Part shown: piece by piece, positions 1-5,091 of the stretch
How the letters are laid out: each line of letters opens with the position of its first letter
How positions within the stretch are numbered: the first letter of the stretch is position 1
From: a virus
DNA length: 34,082 nt
Direction: 5' to 3' (one strand)
IMG/VR virus record: IMGVR_UViG_3300037584_002957
Span: 1 to 34,082 of that record
Position numbers and translations under genes: made by a program
Notes under the pieces: generated by a model
Seen by the model: only the letters and a program-made list of their open reading frames with translations
What the model was told of the DNA's origin: nothing
Database searches by the model: none

Positions 1-117
1 GACAATCAAGGTGATGCTGACTATGGAACGGTGTGCGTAGAACTTTACGATGACTATAAGCAACGCATCGCATCAATAAATGACAGATACTTAAATGTGC
101 CTGAACCTCGGTTTTAA
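1..117 (+). CDS. Partial hypothetical protein (C-terminal 38 residues)
   Basis: An open frame runs from the window edge to TAA at 115-117. It encodes 38 residues ending in NVPEPRF, and the start lies outside the window. The composition is acidic and aromatic (VELYDDY), like the small genes that follow on the same strand. No family is recognised. It is treated as coding because it is the first of a dense run of small co-oriented genes, but the fragment is short. Confidence 0.4.
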   Translation, partial: DNQGDADYGTVCVELYDDYKQRIASINDRYLNVPEPRF

Positions 118-137
118 AAAGGAAACATCACAATGAT

Positions 138-302
138 ATGAATTACACTGACGAACAAGCCGAAGCTATGTACCTTGATTGGTTCAACAACTTCCTTTCA
201 TGCGATGCATGGAGACAACACTACCAACTAGGTATGGCTGAAGGAGAAAACATTCTCGATAGAGGCAGAGCATTAAACCACAAAAGACATGAGCAAACGT
301 AA
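138..302 (+). CDS. Small hypothetical phage protein (54 aa)
   Basis: The gene begins at ATG 138; an ATG at 133 is followed at once by a stop. It gives 54 residues, MNYTDEQAEAMYLDW at the start and GRALNHKRHEQT at the end. The N-terminal half is acidic and aromatic and the C-terminal half basic, a composition typical of real small phage proteins. It overlaps the next gene by 14 nt. An AAGGA-like tract lies about 15 nt upstream, too far for a normal Shine-Dalgarno site. No domain is recognised. It is part of the early small-gene run. Confidence 0.5.
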   Translation: MNYTDEQAEAMYLDWFNNFLSCDAWRQHYQLGMAEGENILDRGRALNHKRHEQT

Positions 303-423
303 ACGAAAAACACAATCAGGGATCGCATCATTCAGTATGCACGATCTCGCAGAACTAATTACTAAACCAATTCAAAATGATAAAGAAAGAACGAATAGAA
401 CAAATAAGCAACGCACTAAATGA
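289..423 (+). CDS. Small basic hypothetical protein (44 aa)
   Basis: ATG 289 opens a 44-residue frame beginning MSKRKRKTQSG, rich in Lys, Arg and Gln. Such a strongly basic small protein could bind nucleic acid, but that is only inference from composition. It overlaps the previous gene by 14 nt and the next by 47 nt, so it is the least certain member of this cluster. The 47-nt overlap means either this gene or the start chosen for the next gene could be wrong. Confidence 0.35.
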   Translation: MSKRKRKTQSGIASFSMHDLAELITKPIQNDKERTNRTNKQRTK

Positions 424-556
424 ATCAGGTGCGTATAAGAAACTTGAATACTTCCTTGTGTATGAGGATGAAACGAATGACTTCTTGCTTACAGACATGG
501 AGAATTTTGCATACGACCTCGAAGAATTTATAGAGGGATGGGCAAGTAATAAATAA
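377..556 (+). CDS. Small acidic hypothetical protein (59 aa)
   Basis: ATG 377 begins 59 residues, MIKKERIEQISNALNESG to the C-terminal EEFIEGWASNK. A basic first segment is followed by a strongly acidic body (YEDETNDF, YDLEEFIEGW), like several other proteins in this cluster. No domain is recognised. It starts 47 nt inside the previous frame and ends 12 nt before the next ATG. Confidence 0.5.
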   Translation: MIKKERIEQISNALNESGAYKKLEYFLVYEDETNDFLLTDMENFAYDLEEFIEGWASNK

Positions 557-568
557 AACCAAAACAAA

Positions 569-736
569 ATGAGTTACACGACACAAGAACAGATGGAACA
601 ATACATAGATAACTTCTATGAGTGCGACACTGAAACATTCATCAGTGAATTCGAATGGCTAGTACGTGCAGTGATATCGGATCCGACACACGCTAGAGAA
701 AGCCTTATTGACGCAATTAAATCACATACAAAATGA
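569..736 (+). CDS. Small acidic hypothetical protein (55 aa)
   Basis: ATG 569 opens a 55-residue frame with a short A-rich leader (AACCAAAACAAA), as is usual for Bacteroidetes genes lacking a Shine-Dalgarno site. The protein begins MSYTTQEQMEQYIDNFYEC and carries a predicted helical segment ETFISEFEWLVRAV. Its stop overlaps the next start in an ATGA arrangement (733-736), which points to translational coupling. No family is recognised. Confidence 0.5.
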   Translation: MSYTTQEQMEQYIDNFYECDTETFISEFEWLVRAVISDPTHARESLIDAIKSHTK

Positions 737-921
737 CCGATAAAAAATACCCATTCAACGAAGGCGATGATTACTGGTACGAATGTGACGGCATGATACT
801 ATATGGTGGATGCTGGGATGATATATCAGAAGAACTTCACGACCAAAATCCTAACAGAGAATACTTTTCAGACGATGAGATATTAGATGTAGCAAGAGCA
901 AACGGAATTAAATATAAATAA
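733..921 (+). CDS. Small acidic hypothetical protein (62 aa)
   Basis: This 62-residue protein starts at ATG 733, overlapping the previous stop by 4 nt, and shares a TAATG junction with the next gene at 919-923. It is acidic and aromatic (NEGDDYWYECDGM, GGCWDDISEELH) with two Cys and ends DVARANGIKYK. Such DNA-mimic-like composition is seen in many phage early inhibitors, but no specific family is recognised and no function is claimed. Confidence 0.55.
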   Translation: MTDKKYPFNEGDDYWYECDGMILYGGCWDDISEELHDQNPNREYFSDDEILDVARANGIKYK

Positions 922-957
922 TGAAAGACAATAAACTAATAGCAGAATTTATGGGGT
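921..957 (+). repeat. Direct repeat, unit 1 (start of tandem gene pair)
   Basis: These 37 nt match 1225-1261 except for one G/A difference at the 25th position, followed by a mismatch at the 38th. A second shared block, the DNA for SWDWLMPVVQK, lies near 1044-1079 and 1345-1380. The repeats mark the tandem gene duplication and could support recombinational gain or loss of a copy. Confidence 0.85.
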
Positions 958-1238
958 ATGTAACTCATTACCCTGCTTATCAAGAGTGTCTGCAATTTAA
1001 AGATGAGAATGGTTTTTGGAATGATGCAGATGTATTCGAAACCTCATGGGATTGGTTGATGCCCGTAGTACAGAAATGTAGATTAGATGGTCAAAATTTA
1101 GTCGGGATAGATAATTGGAGTGAAATAGGATCGGCGTTAGATGAATGTAACCTCGATAAAACATACAAAGCAGTAGTAGAATTTATAAAAGAATATAACG
1201 ACGGATGTCATCAAACTTATAACGATGAAAGACAATAA
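921..1238 (+). CDS. Phage ABA-sandwich-like small protein, copy 1 (105 aa)
   Basis: The protein has the pattern MKDNKLIAEFMG at residues 1-12, SWDWLMPVVQKC in the middle and AVVEFIKEYN near the end. From memory this matches a short family of Bacteroidetes phage proteins grouped as the phage ABA sandwich domain, whose function is unknown. The next gene is a paralogue with the same three blocks. The 3' end overlaps that paralogue by 14 nt: the last codons (DERQ-stop) are the duplicated start region read in another frame. The TAATG junction upstream suggests coupled translation. Confidence 0.7.
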   Translation: MKDNKLIAEFMGYVTHYPAYQECLQFKDENGFWNDADVFETSWDWLMPVVQKCRLDGQNLVGIDNWSEIGSALDECNLDKTYKAVVEFIKEYNDGCHQTYNDERQ

Positions 1239-1261
1239 ACTAATAGCAAAATTTATGGGGT
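1225..1261 (+). repeat. Direct repeat, unit 2
   Basis: Second copy of the 37-nt repeat seen at 921-957, with one mismatch. It contains the start of the second paralogue and also supplies the last codons and stop of the first paralogue in a different frame. Confidence 0.85.
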
Positions 1262-1536
1262 TGCAGTTCTCCAAAGGAGAATACTACCGACCATTATTCA
1301 ATAGTGGGGATTGGATTCCTCAAGATGAACTACAATACCACACTTCATGGGATTGGCTTATGCCCGTAGTACAGAAGTGCTTTGACACACAAGAGCCCTC
1401 AGAAGGTCAGCACTACTTTATCAACGAATCATTATTGACAATGGATATAGAAGTAGTGTACGATAGAGTAGTAGAATTTATTAAAGAGTGGCCTCATCCA
1501 CCTTACACCGATTCAGAGGGAAACACATACATATAA
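1225..1536 (+). CDS. Phage ABA-sandwich-like small protein, copy 2 (103 aa)
   Basis: A paralogue of the preceding gene, with MKDNKLIAKFMG at the start, SWDWLMPVVQKC centrally and RVVEFIKEW near the end; the segments between these blocks differ. At DNA level the first 37 nt match copy 1 except at one base, so the duplication is either recent or under strong constraint at the start. The family is common in Bacteroidetes phages with no known function. The C-terminal HPPYTDSEGNTYI tail is absent from copy 1. Confidence 0.7.
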   Translation: MKDNKLIAKFMGLQFSKGEYYRPLFNSGDWIPQDELQYHTSWDWLMPVVQKCFDTQEPSEGQHYFINESLLTMDIEVVYDRVVEFIKEWPHPPYTDSEGNTYI

Positions 1537-1542
1537 ATAAAA

Positions 1543-1770
1543 ATGGATAAGAGAGAAGTATTATTTGAATTAGGCTGTGGTATTGAGGCTACATTGGTTT
1601 ACTATGTAGTCGATTACCCTGATGGCCTAAGTATAGATATAGATTACGTGTACTATGGGCACGGAAAAAACAAGCACGAGATGTCTTTCCTACTAGACGA
1701 TACACAATTCTATGACTACATGCAGGAGTTAGCTGATGAGGACTTTGAAGAACCTACATACGATGAATAA
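1543..1770 (+). CDS. Small acidic hypothetical protein (75 aa)
   Basis: ATG 1543 follows the previous stop by 6 nt with an A-rich leader (AAATAAAA). The 75 residues start MDKREVLFELGCGIEATL and end ADEDFEEPTYDE, giving a strongly acidic, tyrosine-rich protein with likely beta strands (VYYVVDY, LSIDIDYVYY). No family is recognised. Small acidic beta-rich early proteins are often inhibitors of host enzymes, but this is analogy only. Confidence 0.55.
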   Translation: MDKREVLFELGCGIEATLVYYVVDYPDGLSIDIDYVYYGHGKNKHEMSFLLDDTQFYDYMQELADEDFEEPTYDE

Positions 1771-1776
1771 ATTCAC

Positions 1777-2004
1777 ATGAAAAGACTAATAGGAGTTAAA
1801 GAGTTACGCACTCTGTTAGAATCAAATAAATCTCTTTATGAGATCATGGATGACCTGAACACTAGGGCTAGGGTGTACGCCATTGAAGAAAGTATCCAAA
1901 TTCTACACAGTCATTCAGGTAGGGCTGAGAAACAACGAGCTGAGTACATTACTAAGCAATCAACTGCAAACCCACCTAGGTATGGGACTAAGCACACATA
2001 TTGA
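1777..2004 (+). CDS. Small hypothetical protein (75 aa)
   Basis: Starts at ATG 1777, 6 nt after the previous stop, and runs to TGA 2002-2004. The sequence begins MKRLIGVKELRTLLESNKSL, is mainly helical by appearance, and has a basic tail (AEKQRAEYITKQ). It is the last gene before a structured non-coding stretch, so it probably ends the early small-gene transcription unit. No family is recognised. Confidence 0.5.
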   Translation: MKRLIGVKELRTLLESNKSLYEIMDDLNTRARVYAIEESIQILHSHSGRAEKQRAEYITKQSTANPPRYGTKHTY

Positions 2005-2007
2005 CGC

Positions 2008-2028
2008 ACTGCTGGATGGTCCAGTAGT
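2008..2028 (+). other. 9-bp hairpin just after the early gene cluster
   Basis: ACTGCTGGA (2008-2016) pairs with TCCAGTAGT (2020-2028), with one G-U pair and a TGG triloop. It sits 4 nt after the stop of the last early small gene. There is no immediate T-run (an ATTTTT follows about 13 nt later), so it may act as a weak terminator or as an mRNA 3'-end stabiliser rather than a standard intrinsic terminator. Confidence 0.45.
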
Positions 2029-2186
2029 ATAACATAATAAATTTTTAAAAAGTCTAGAGTGAACGCATCACTCATGATCATGTAATCCTTTTATTATGTT
2101 TACTGATAAGGGGATGGGGTAGTTATTTAGAAACTTTTGCTGAGCTTTTACACTGGCTACCCCTCCTTGAAAATTATTAACAACAG
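2029..2186 (+). other. Non-coding structured intergenic region
   Basis: No convincing gene is seen between 2005 and the start at 2226. The stretch holds an AT-rich run (2029-2050), a 5-bp hairpin GAGTG/CACTC (2057-2073), a perfect 10-bp palindrome CATGATCATG (2073-2082), and a long stem GGATGGGGTAG (2112-2122) with CTACCCCTCC (2157-2166): 10 pairs, one bulged T and a 34-nt loop. It separates the early small genes from the replication operon and could be a regulatory RNA, leader, terminator or origin-like element. The sequence alone does not decide among these. Confidence 0.45.
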
Positions 2187-2217
2187 TTGCAATTAAAGTT
2201 TGTAACACATATATTTG
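2187..2217 (+). promoter_or_regulatory. Bacteroidetes-type promoter (TTG-N20-TATATTTG)
   Basis: TTG at 2187-2189 is followed after 20 nt by TATATTTG at 2210-2217. This fits the Bacteroidetes primary sigma consensus TTG-N17-23-TAnnTTTG, with all specified bases of the -7 box matched. Transcription would start near 2222-2226, just before the first ATGs of the exported-protein gene. It probably drives the replication and recombination operon running to about 8.0 kb. Confidence 0.6.
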
Positions 2218-2225
2218 TCAACGCT

Positions 2226-2759
2226 ATGGGGAAAATGAAGGAAGTATTTATTAAAGACATTGAAGATTTTGGGGAGCATCGTGAACATATTGACGATGAC
2301 TACCATTACCGCAAACACCTACAAAAAAAAGCTATGAAACAATTTAATAAAACACTAAAGATGCTACCGCTAGTGGCATCTATGCTACTAACTACGATAT
2401 CGTACGGGCAATTCTACGGGGACTATGATTACCCTTGCTTTTGTTTATCTAACAATGGTGAGTATTCATTTACTGTTGTGTACGACGGTTTAAATATAAA
2501 TGGATTTGATCTTGTAGAGGGATACGAAATTGAATGGGATGATTGGTCAATTCCTCAAGACGGTGTTATAACACAAAATGTGTATTGGAATGTTACGAGA
2601 GGTAATGACGAGTATTATTACAACGATCTATCTGAATTTGATAACAAACCTTACGTGCAAGTTGAAGCAGATGGTTGGGGATATTACAATTTTTACATGC
2701 ACAATTCTGAAACAGATGAGGTAATTCGTGAAACATCACTATACCTTGATAAACCATGA
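2226..2759 (+). CDS. Exported or membrane-anchored early phage protein
   Basis: From ATG 2226 this is 177 residues. An internal in-frame ATG at 2334 gives a 141-residue form with a classic signal peptide: basic MKQFNKTLK, hydrophobic MLPLVASMLLTTISYG, then Q, the usual Bacteroidetes-like cleavage context. The preceding 36 residues (MGKMKEVFIKDIEDF on) are highly charged and look coding, so a long form with an internal signal anchor is possible. The mature part is aromatic, acidic and beta-rich (CFCLSNNGEYSFTVVYDG, DGWGYYNFYMHNSETDE), with two close Cys in CFC. A TTG frame start at 2187 is rejected because it lies in the promoter. The last 4 nt overlap the next gene. Export by an early phage gene suggests a superinfection-exclusion or envelope role, but no family is recognised. 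Confidence 0.6.
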   Translation: MGKMKEVFIKDIEDFGEHREHIDDDYHYRKHLQKKAMKQFNKTLKMLPLVASMLLTTISYGQFYGDYDYPCFCLSNNGEYSFTVVYDGLNINGFDLVEGYEIEWDDWSIPQDGVITQNVYWNVTRGNDEYYYNDLSEFDNKPYVQVEADGWGYYNFYMHNSETDEVIRETSLYLDKP

Positions 2760-2983
2760 TAGTAGAAGAAGTAACAAGAATCACTGGCGCTACTGGTGAC
2801 GAAGCATTACGCTTAGCTATAGTATACTTAGCTAAGCACAAGGACATGAGCTATTCAGCCATATCTAAAGCTGTTAATGTACACAAAGATCCTATGTTTC
2901 TGCATTGGGTAGAAGCAGATAGATCTATGGATCACATACCAGCATTTAGAACACGATATAAACTTTTAATTCAAACCCTTTAA
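2756..2983 (+). CDS. Small HTH protein resembling DnaA domain IV (75 aa)
   Basis: The gene begins in an ATGA overlap with the preceding stop. Residues 17-50, with RLAIVYLAKHKDMSYSAISK followed by a second helix and MFLHWVE, have the layout of DnaA domain IV: a helix of the 'R-A-YLA' type, a turn, 'S-x-x-x-I/A', then the recognition helix near H-x-x-V/T-x-H. It ends P-x-F-R-x-R-Y, which resembles PLYRVCY in the 118-aa protein at 4735-5091. A role in origin recognition or replication control is inferred from this likeness and from its place at the head of the replication operon. Similarity is weak and judged by eye. Confidence 0.5.
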   Translation: MIVEEVTRITGATGDEALRLAIVYLAKHKDMSYSAISKAVNVHKDPMFLHWVEADRSMDHIPAFRTRYKLLIQTL

Positions 2984-2993
2984 ATTTAAAACT

Positions 2994-3287
2994 ATGGGAT
3001 CATTAATCAAAGGTTCAATTAATTTGAACAAACTGCCAAAAGAAAAACTTATCAAAGGCAAAAACGGAACGTACTATGACTTCACTATTTCAGTGAACGA
3101 TGAGACGGGACAATTCGGTGACAACTGCAGCATCTTCTGCTCACAAACAAAAGAAGAGCGTGATGCAAAGACACCAAAAAATTATGTAGGTAATGCAAAA
3201 GTTATCTGGACTGACGGAACTATCACTACTGCCGAAAGGCAAGAAGAGGTAGAAACAGAATCAGAAACTGCTGACTTACCATTCTAA
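2994..3287 (+). CDS. SSB-like single-stranded DNA-binding protein (97 aa)
   Basis: A short protein with one likely OB fold (residues about 1-75: GSINLNKLPKEKL, GTYYDFTISVNDET, NCSIFCSQTKEERD, NYVGNAKVIW), an acidic linker (EEVETESETAD) and the C-terminal tip DLPF. Bacterial and phage SSBs end in a similar acidic-hydrophobic tip (D-D-D-I-P-F type) that recruits partner enzymes. It is shorter than host SSB (about 110-180 aa) but of usual size for phage versions. It lies two positions upstream of the ERF and exonuclease genes, the setting expected of a recombination-linked SSB. An alternative is an unrelated OB-fold protein. Confidence 0.72.
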   Translation: MGSLIKGSINLNKLPKEKLIKGKNGTYYDFTISVNDETGQFGDNCSIFCSQTKEERDAKTPKNYVGNAKVIWTDGTITTAERQEEVETESETADLPF

Positions 3288-3291
3288 TTTA

Positions 3292-3308
3292 TGCGGCCTT
3301 GTGCCGCA
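3292..3308 (+). other. 6-bp hairpin before the tRNA-like element
   Basis: TGCGGC (3292-3297) pairs with GCCGCA (3303-3308) around a CTTGT loop, 4 nt after the SSB-like stop and 3 nt before the tRNA-like element. There is no T-run, so a processing signal or a weak transcription pause is more likely than an intrinsic terminator. Confidence 0.45.
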
Positions 3309-3311
3309 CAC

Positions 3312-3386
3312 CTCCTGTTACCCACTGGGATGGGCTCGTGTTTAATTGGTTTTCCGAGAGTGTAGGTTCGAATCCTACGCAGGAGT
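3312..3386 (+). tRNA. tRNA-like element, irregular anticodon arm
   Basis: In 75 nt, CTCCTGT (3312-3318) pairs with GCAGGAG (3379-3385) as a 7-bp acceptor with one G-U. T8 and A9 are present. CCC(A)/(T)GGG (3321-3324 with 3331-3334) makes a D arm whose loop carries GG. GTAGG-TTCGAAT-CCTAC (3362-3378) is a perfect T arm with the canonical loop, and a T discriminator follows. CCA is not encoded. The anticodon arm is abnormal: the best stem is CTCG/CGAG (3335-3338 with 3355-3358), 4 bp closing a 16-nt loop, so no anticodon can be assigned. It may be a decayed tRNA, a tRNA with an insertion, or a tRNA mimic. It lies between the SSB-like and ERF genes. Confidence 0.5.
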
Positions 3387-3413
3387 CTAATTTTTAATTT
3401 AATATAATATATC

Positions 3414-3983
3414 ATGGTAGATAAACTAAGCCTTATTCAAGGCAACCTTAAGGCTCCGAAGGGGCAAATGAACAAGTTCGGTGGATACAAATACAGATCT
3501 GCTGAGGACATTTTAGAATCTGTAAAACCTTTACTATCAGAACACGGTCTGATCCTAACATTGTCAGACGAAATGGTAATGGTTGGTGACAGGGTATACG
3601 TCAAGGCTACAGCTAGGCTTACTGACGGTCAGTCTGAAGTTCAAACGACAGCTTTTGCTAGAGAAGAAGAAAGCAAAAAAGGTATGGACGGTAGCCAGGT
3701 AACAGGAGCATCGTCTAGTTATGCAAGAAAGTATGCACTCAACGGACTGTTCTGTATTGATGATACAAAAGACAGTGACGCCACAAATACAGGCGCTGGT
3801 ACTCCAGCTAAAAAGAAAGCTCCTGCAAAAAGCATTTACGAAAAAAGTTTAGCTCATATCAACAACTCTAAAGACAAGGCGTCTGCAGTAAAGCTTATAC
3901 TAGGCAAGTATGAATCTGAGCTTACAAAAGATCAAGTTAAAAAATTAAAGGCGTTAGGGAATCTTGCTGAAGTTATTAAGTAA
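3414..3983 (+). CDS. erf: ERF-family single-strand annealing protein (189 aa)
   Basis: The N-terminal 130 residues carry the ERF pattern: NKFGGYKYRSAEDILESVKP, a central beta region (DRVYVKATARLTDG) and the hallmark GSQVTGASSSYARKYALNGL followed by FCIDDTKDSDATN. This family (P22 Erf type) binds single-stranded DNA and anneals complementary strands in recombination-dependent replication. A linker (GTPAKKKAPAKSIYEK) joins a small helical C-terminal domain. Length is usual for the family. It is preceded by an A/T-rich leader and joined to the exonuclease gene by a TAATG junction, so the pair forms a two-part recombinase. Confidence 0.88.
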   Translation: MVDKLSLIQGNLKAPKGQMNKFGGYKYRSAEDILESVKPLLSEHGLILTLSDEMVMVGDRVYVKATARLTDGQSEVQTTAFAREEESKKGMDGSQVTGASSSYARKYALNGLFCIDDTKDSDATNTGAGTPAKKKAPAKSIYEKSLAHINNSKDKASAVKLILGKYESELTKDQVKKLKALGNLAEVIK

Positions 3984-4738
3984 TGGATCTAGCACTTAAG
4001 TTATCAGAAAAATATGGGAAGGGATACCTCTCTTACTCGTCGATAAAATACGCATTAAAAGACATGCAGTTATTCGAAATGAAGATGAAGGACCAACTCA
4101 AGATAGAGAGTCCTGCTCTTTCTTTTGGTAAGCTATACGACTGTCTGCTCCTCACTCCTGAGTCGTTTAGCGATCAGTTCGTGGTCGCAGACGATACAGC
4201 TATCTGTTTAGAGATAGGTGGTAAAGCTCCACAGAGAACCAAAGCTTACTCAGAATGGAAAGATTCTTTAGCCGAGCCAGGAAAACAAATAGTTTCTGTC
4301 GAAGACAAGGTGAAGGCTGAGGAAATGATACAGAGATTACAAGAAACTGGGGTGCACGAAATATCACTACAAGGCAATGCTCAATATGAGTTTAACGACT
4401 TCATTGGGGACGTCCCTGTACGTGGATTCCTAGACATTTTGAATGACGAATACATAGCTGACTCAAAGACCACGCAGAAGTTAGATAAGTTTAAGTGGGC
4501 TGTGCGAGACTTCGGTTACGATATACAGGCGTATATCTATACAGAGGTTTTAGGGATAAAAGATTTTAGGTGGGTAGCACAAGAAAAGGCATACCCATAC
4601 GCAGTAGGATTATACTTTGCTTCAGATCAAACGCTAGAGTATGGGAAGCAGAAGTTTGATACTGCTGTATCAAGGATACGTGAACACTTAGATAGTGGAG
4701 TAAAAGCAACAACATACTATGAAACATCTTACATATGA
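3983..4738 (+). CDS. PD-(D/E)XK exonuclease, RecE/exodeoxyribonuclease VIII-like
   Basis: 251 residues fit the exodeoxyribonuclease VIII PD-(D/E)XK-like domain. LSYSSIKYALKDMQLF is the N-terminal helix, ALSFGKLYDCLLLTPESF (46-63) corresponds to the G-x-x-x-H/D-x-x-L-x-P segment, RGFLDIL places Asp151, IADSKTT places Asp160 and Lys162 as the D-x-K pair, and GYDIQAYIY supplies the Gln182-Ala-Tyr motif. Such enzymes degrade one strand of duplex ends to expose ssDNA for the annealing partner, here the ERF protein directly upstream (TAATG junction). The stop overlaps the next ATG by 4 nt. All key residues are present, so the enzyme is probably active. Confidence 0.85.
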   Translation: MDLALKLSEKYGKGYLSYSSIKYALKDMQLFEMKMKDQLKIESPALSFGKLYDCLLLTPESFSDQFVVADDTAICLEIGGKAPQRTKAYSEWKDSLAEPGKQIVSVEDKVKAEEMIQRLQETGVHEISLQGNAQYEFNDFIGDVPVRGFLDILNDEYIADSKTTQKLDKFKWAVRDFGYDIQAYIYTEVLGIKDFRWVAQEKAYPYAVGLYFASDQTLEYGKQKFDTAVSRIREHLDSGVKATTYYETSYI

Positions 4739-5091
4739 GAAAGCTAAGTAAAGTACGCAAGCCAAAGCACAAAGGATATTCTTTTGAAGCTGTTGAGCAA
4801 TTGAAGAAAGAGTATGTAGATCTAGTTTTTCCTGCAGAAATGCAACAAGATATAGCTACACGTAAGCATGAGTCTGTGTTTTTACGTTACGCCTTTATCA
4901 ATGCATTTAAAACATACTGTCATCAGAATGTGCTAGCACAGACATGGGACATGGCTAGAACAACGATGTATCATGTGTTTGATAAGCATGAAGACAATCT
5001 AAAGACACATCCTTTGTATAGGGTGTGTTACCAAACAGCATTAAGTCTAAAAGAAAAGAACGACTCTCAAAATGCTGACGATATATCGTGA
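4735..5091 (+). CDS. DnaA domain IV-like HTH protein (118 aa)
   Basis: The N terminus is basic (MRKLSKVRKPKHKGY). Residues 45-100 hold a helical block with RYAFINAFKTYC, a turn, then ARTTMYHVFDKHEDN and HPLYRVCYQTAL. The spacing resembles DnaA domain IV or other TrpR-superfamily HTH proteins, where a helix with conserved Arg/Ala precedes the DNA-contact helix with an R/T-T-x-x-H pattern. The protein at 2756-2983 shares the helix layout and the P-x-[YF]-R ending. It sits between exonuclease and primase-helicase and overlaps both neighbours (4 nt, 20 nt), so a replication or regulation role is inferred. By-eye homology only. Confidence 0.5.
   Translation: MRKLSKVRKPKHKGYSFEAVEQLKKEYVDLVFPAEMQQDIATRKHESVFLRYAFINAFKTYCHQNVLAQTWDMARTTMYHVFDKHEDNLKTHPLYRVCYQTALSLKEKNDSQNADDIS

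Noticed and set aside
355-567. Minus-strand 70-codon frame in the early region
   Set aside because: It is antisense to two plausible plus-strand genes (377-556 and 289-423), and its low-complexity serine-rich composition is typical of a shadow frame.
2187-2225. TTG start for the exported-protein frame
   Set aside because: The TTG is the -33 element of a strong promoter match and would lie upstream of the expected transcript start. ATGs downstream are better starts.
3342-3348. UAA (leucine) anticodon in a TTTAATT loop
   Set aside because: The flanking 5-nt segments (TCGTG and GGTTT) do not pair, so a normal anticodon stem cannot be formed there.
3291-3365. 24-codon plus-strand frame across the hairpin and tRNA-like element
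   Set aside because: The frame overlaps a structured RNA element, has Leu/Cys/Pro-rich unlikely composition and ends in the T stem.
3312-3386. Attachment site (attP) from a tRNA 3' end
   Set aside because: A whole cloverleaf-like element is present rather than only a 3' end, and no integrase or repressor gene is in the window.
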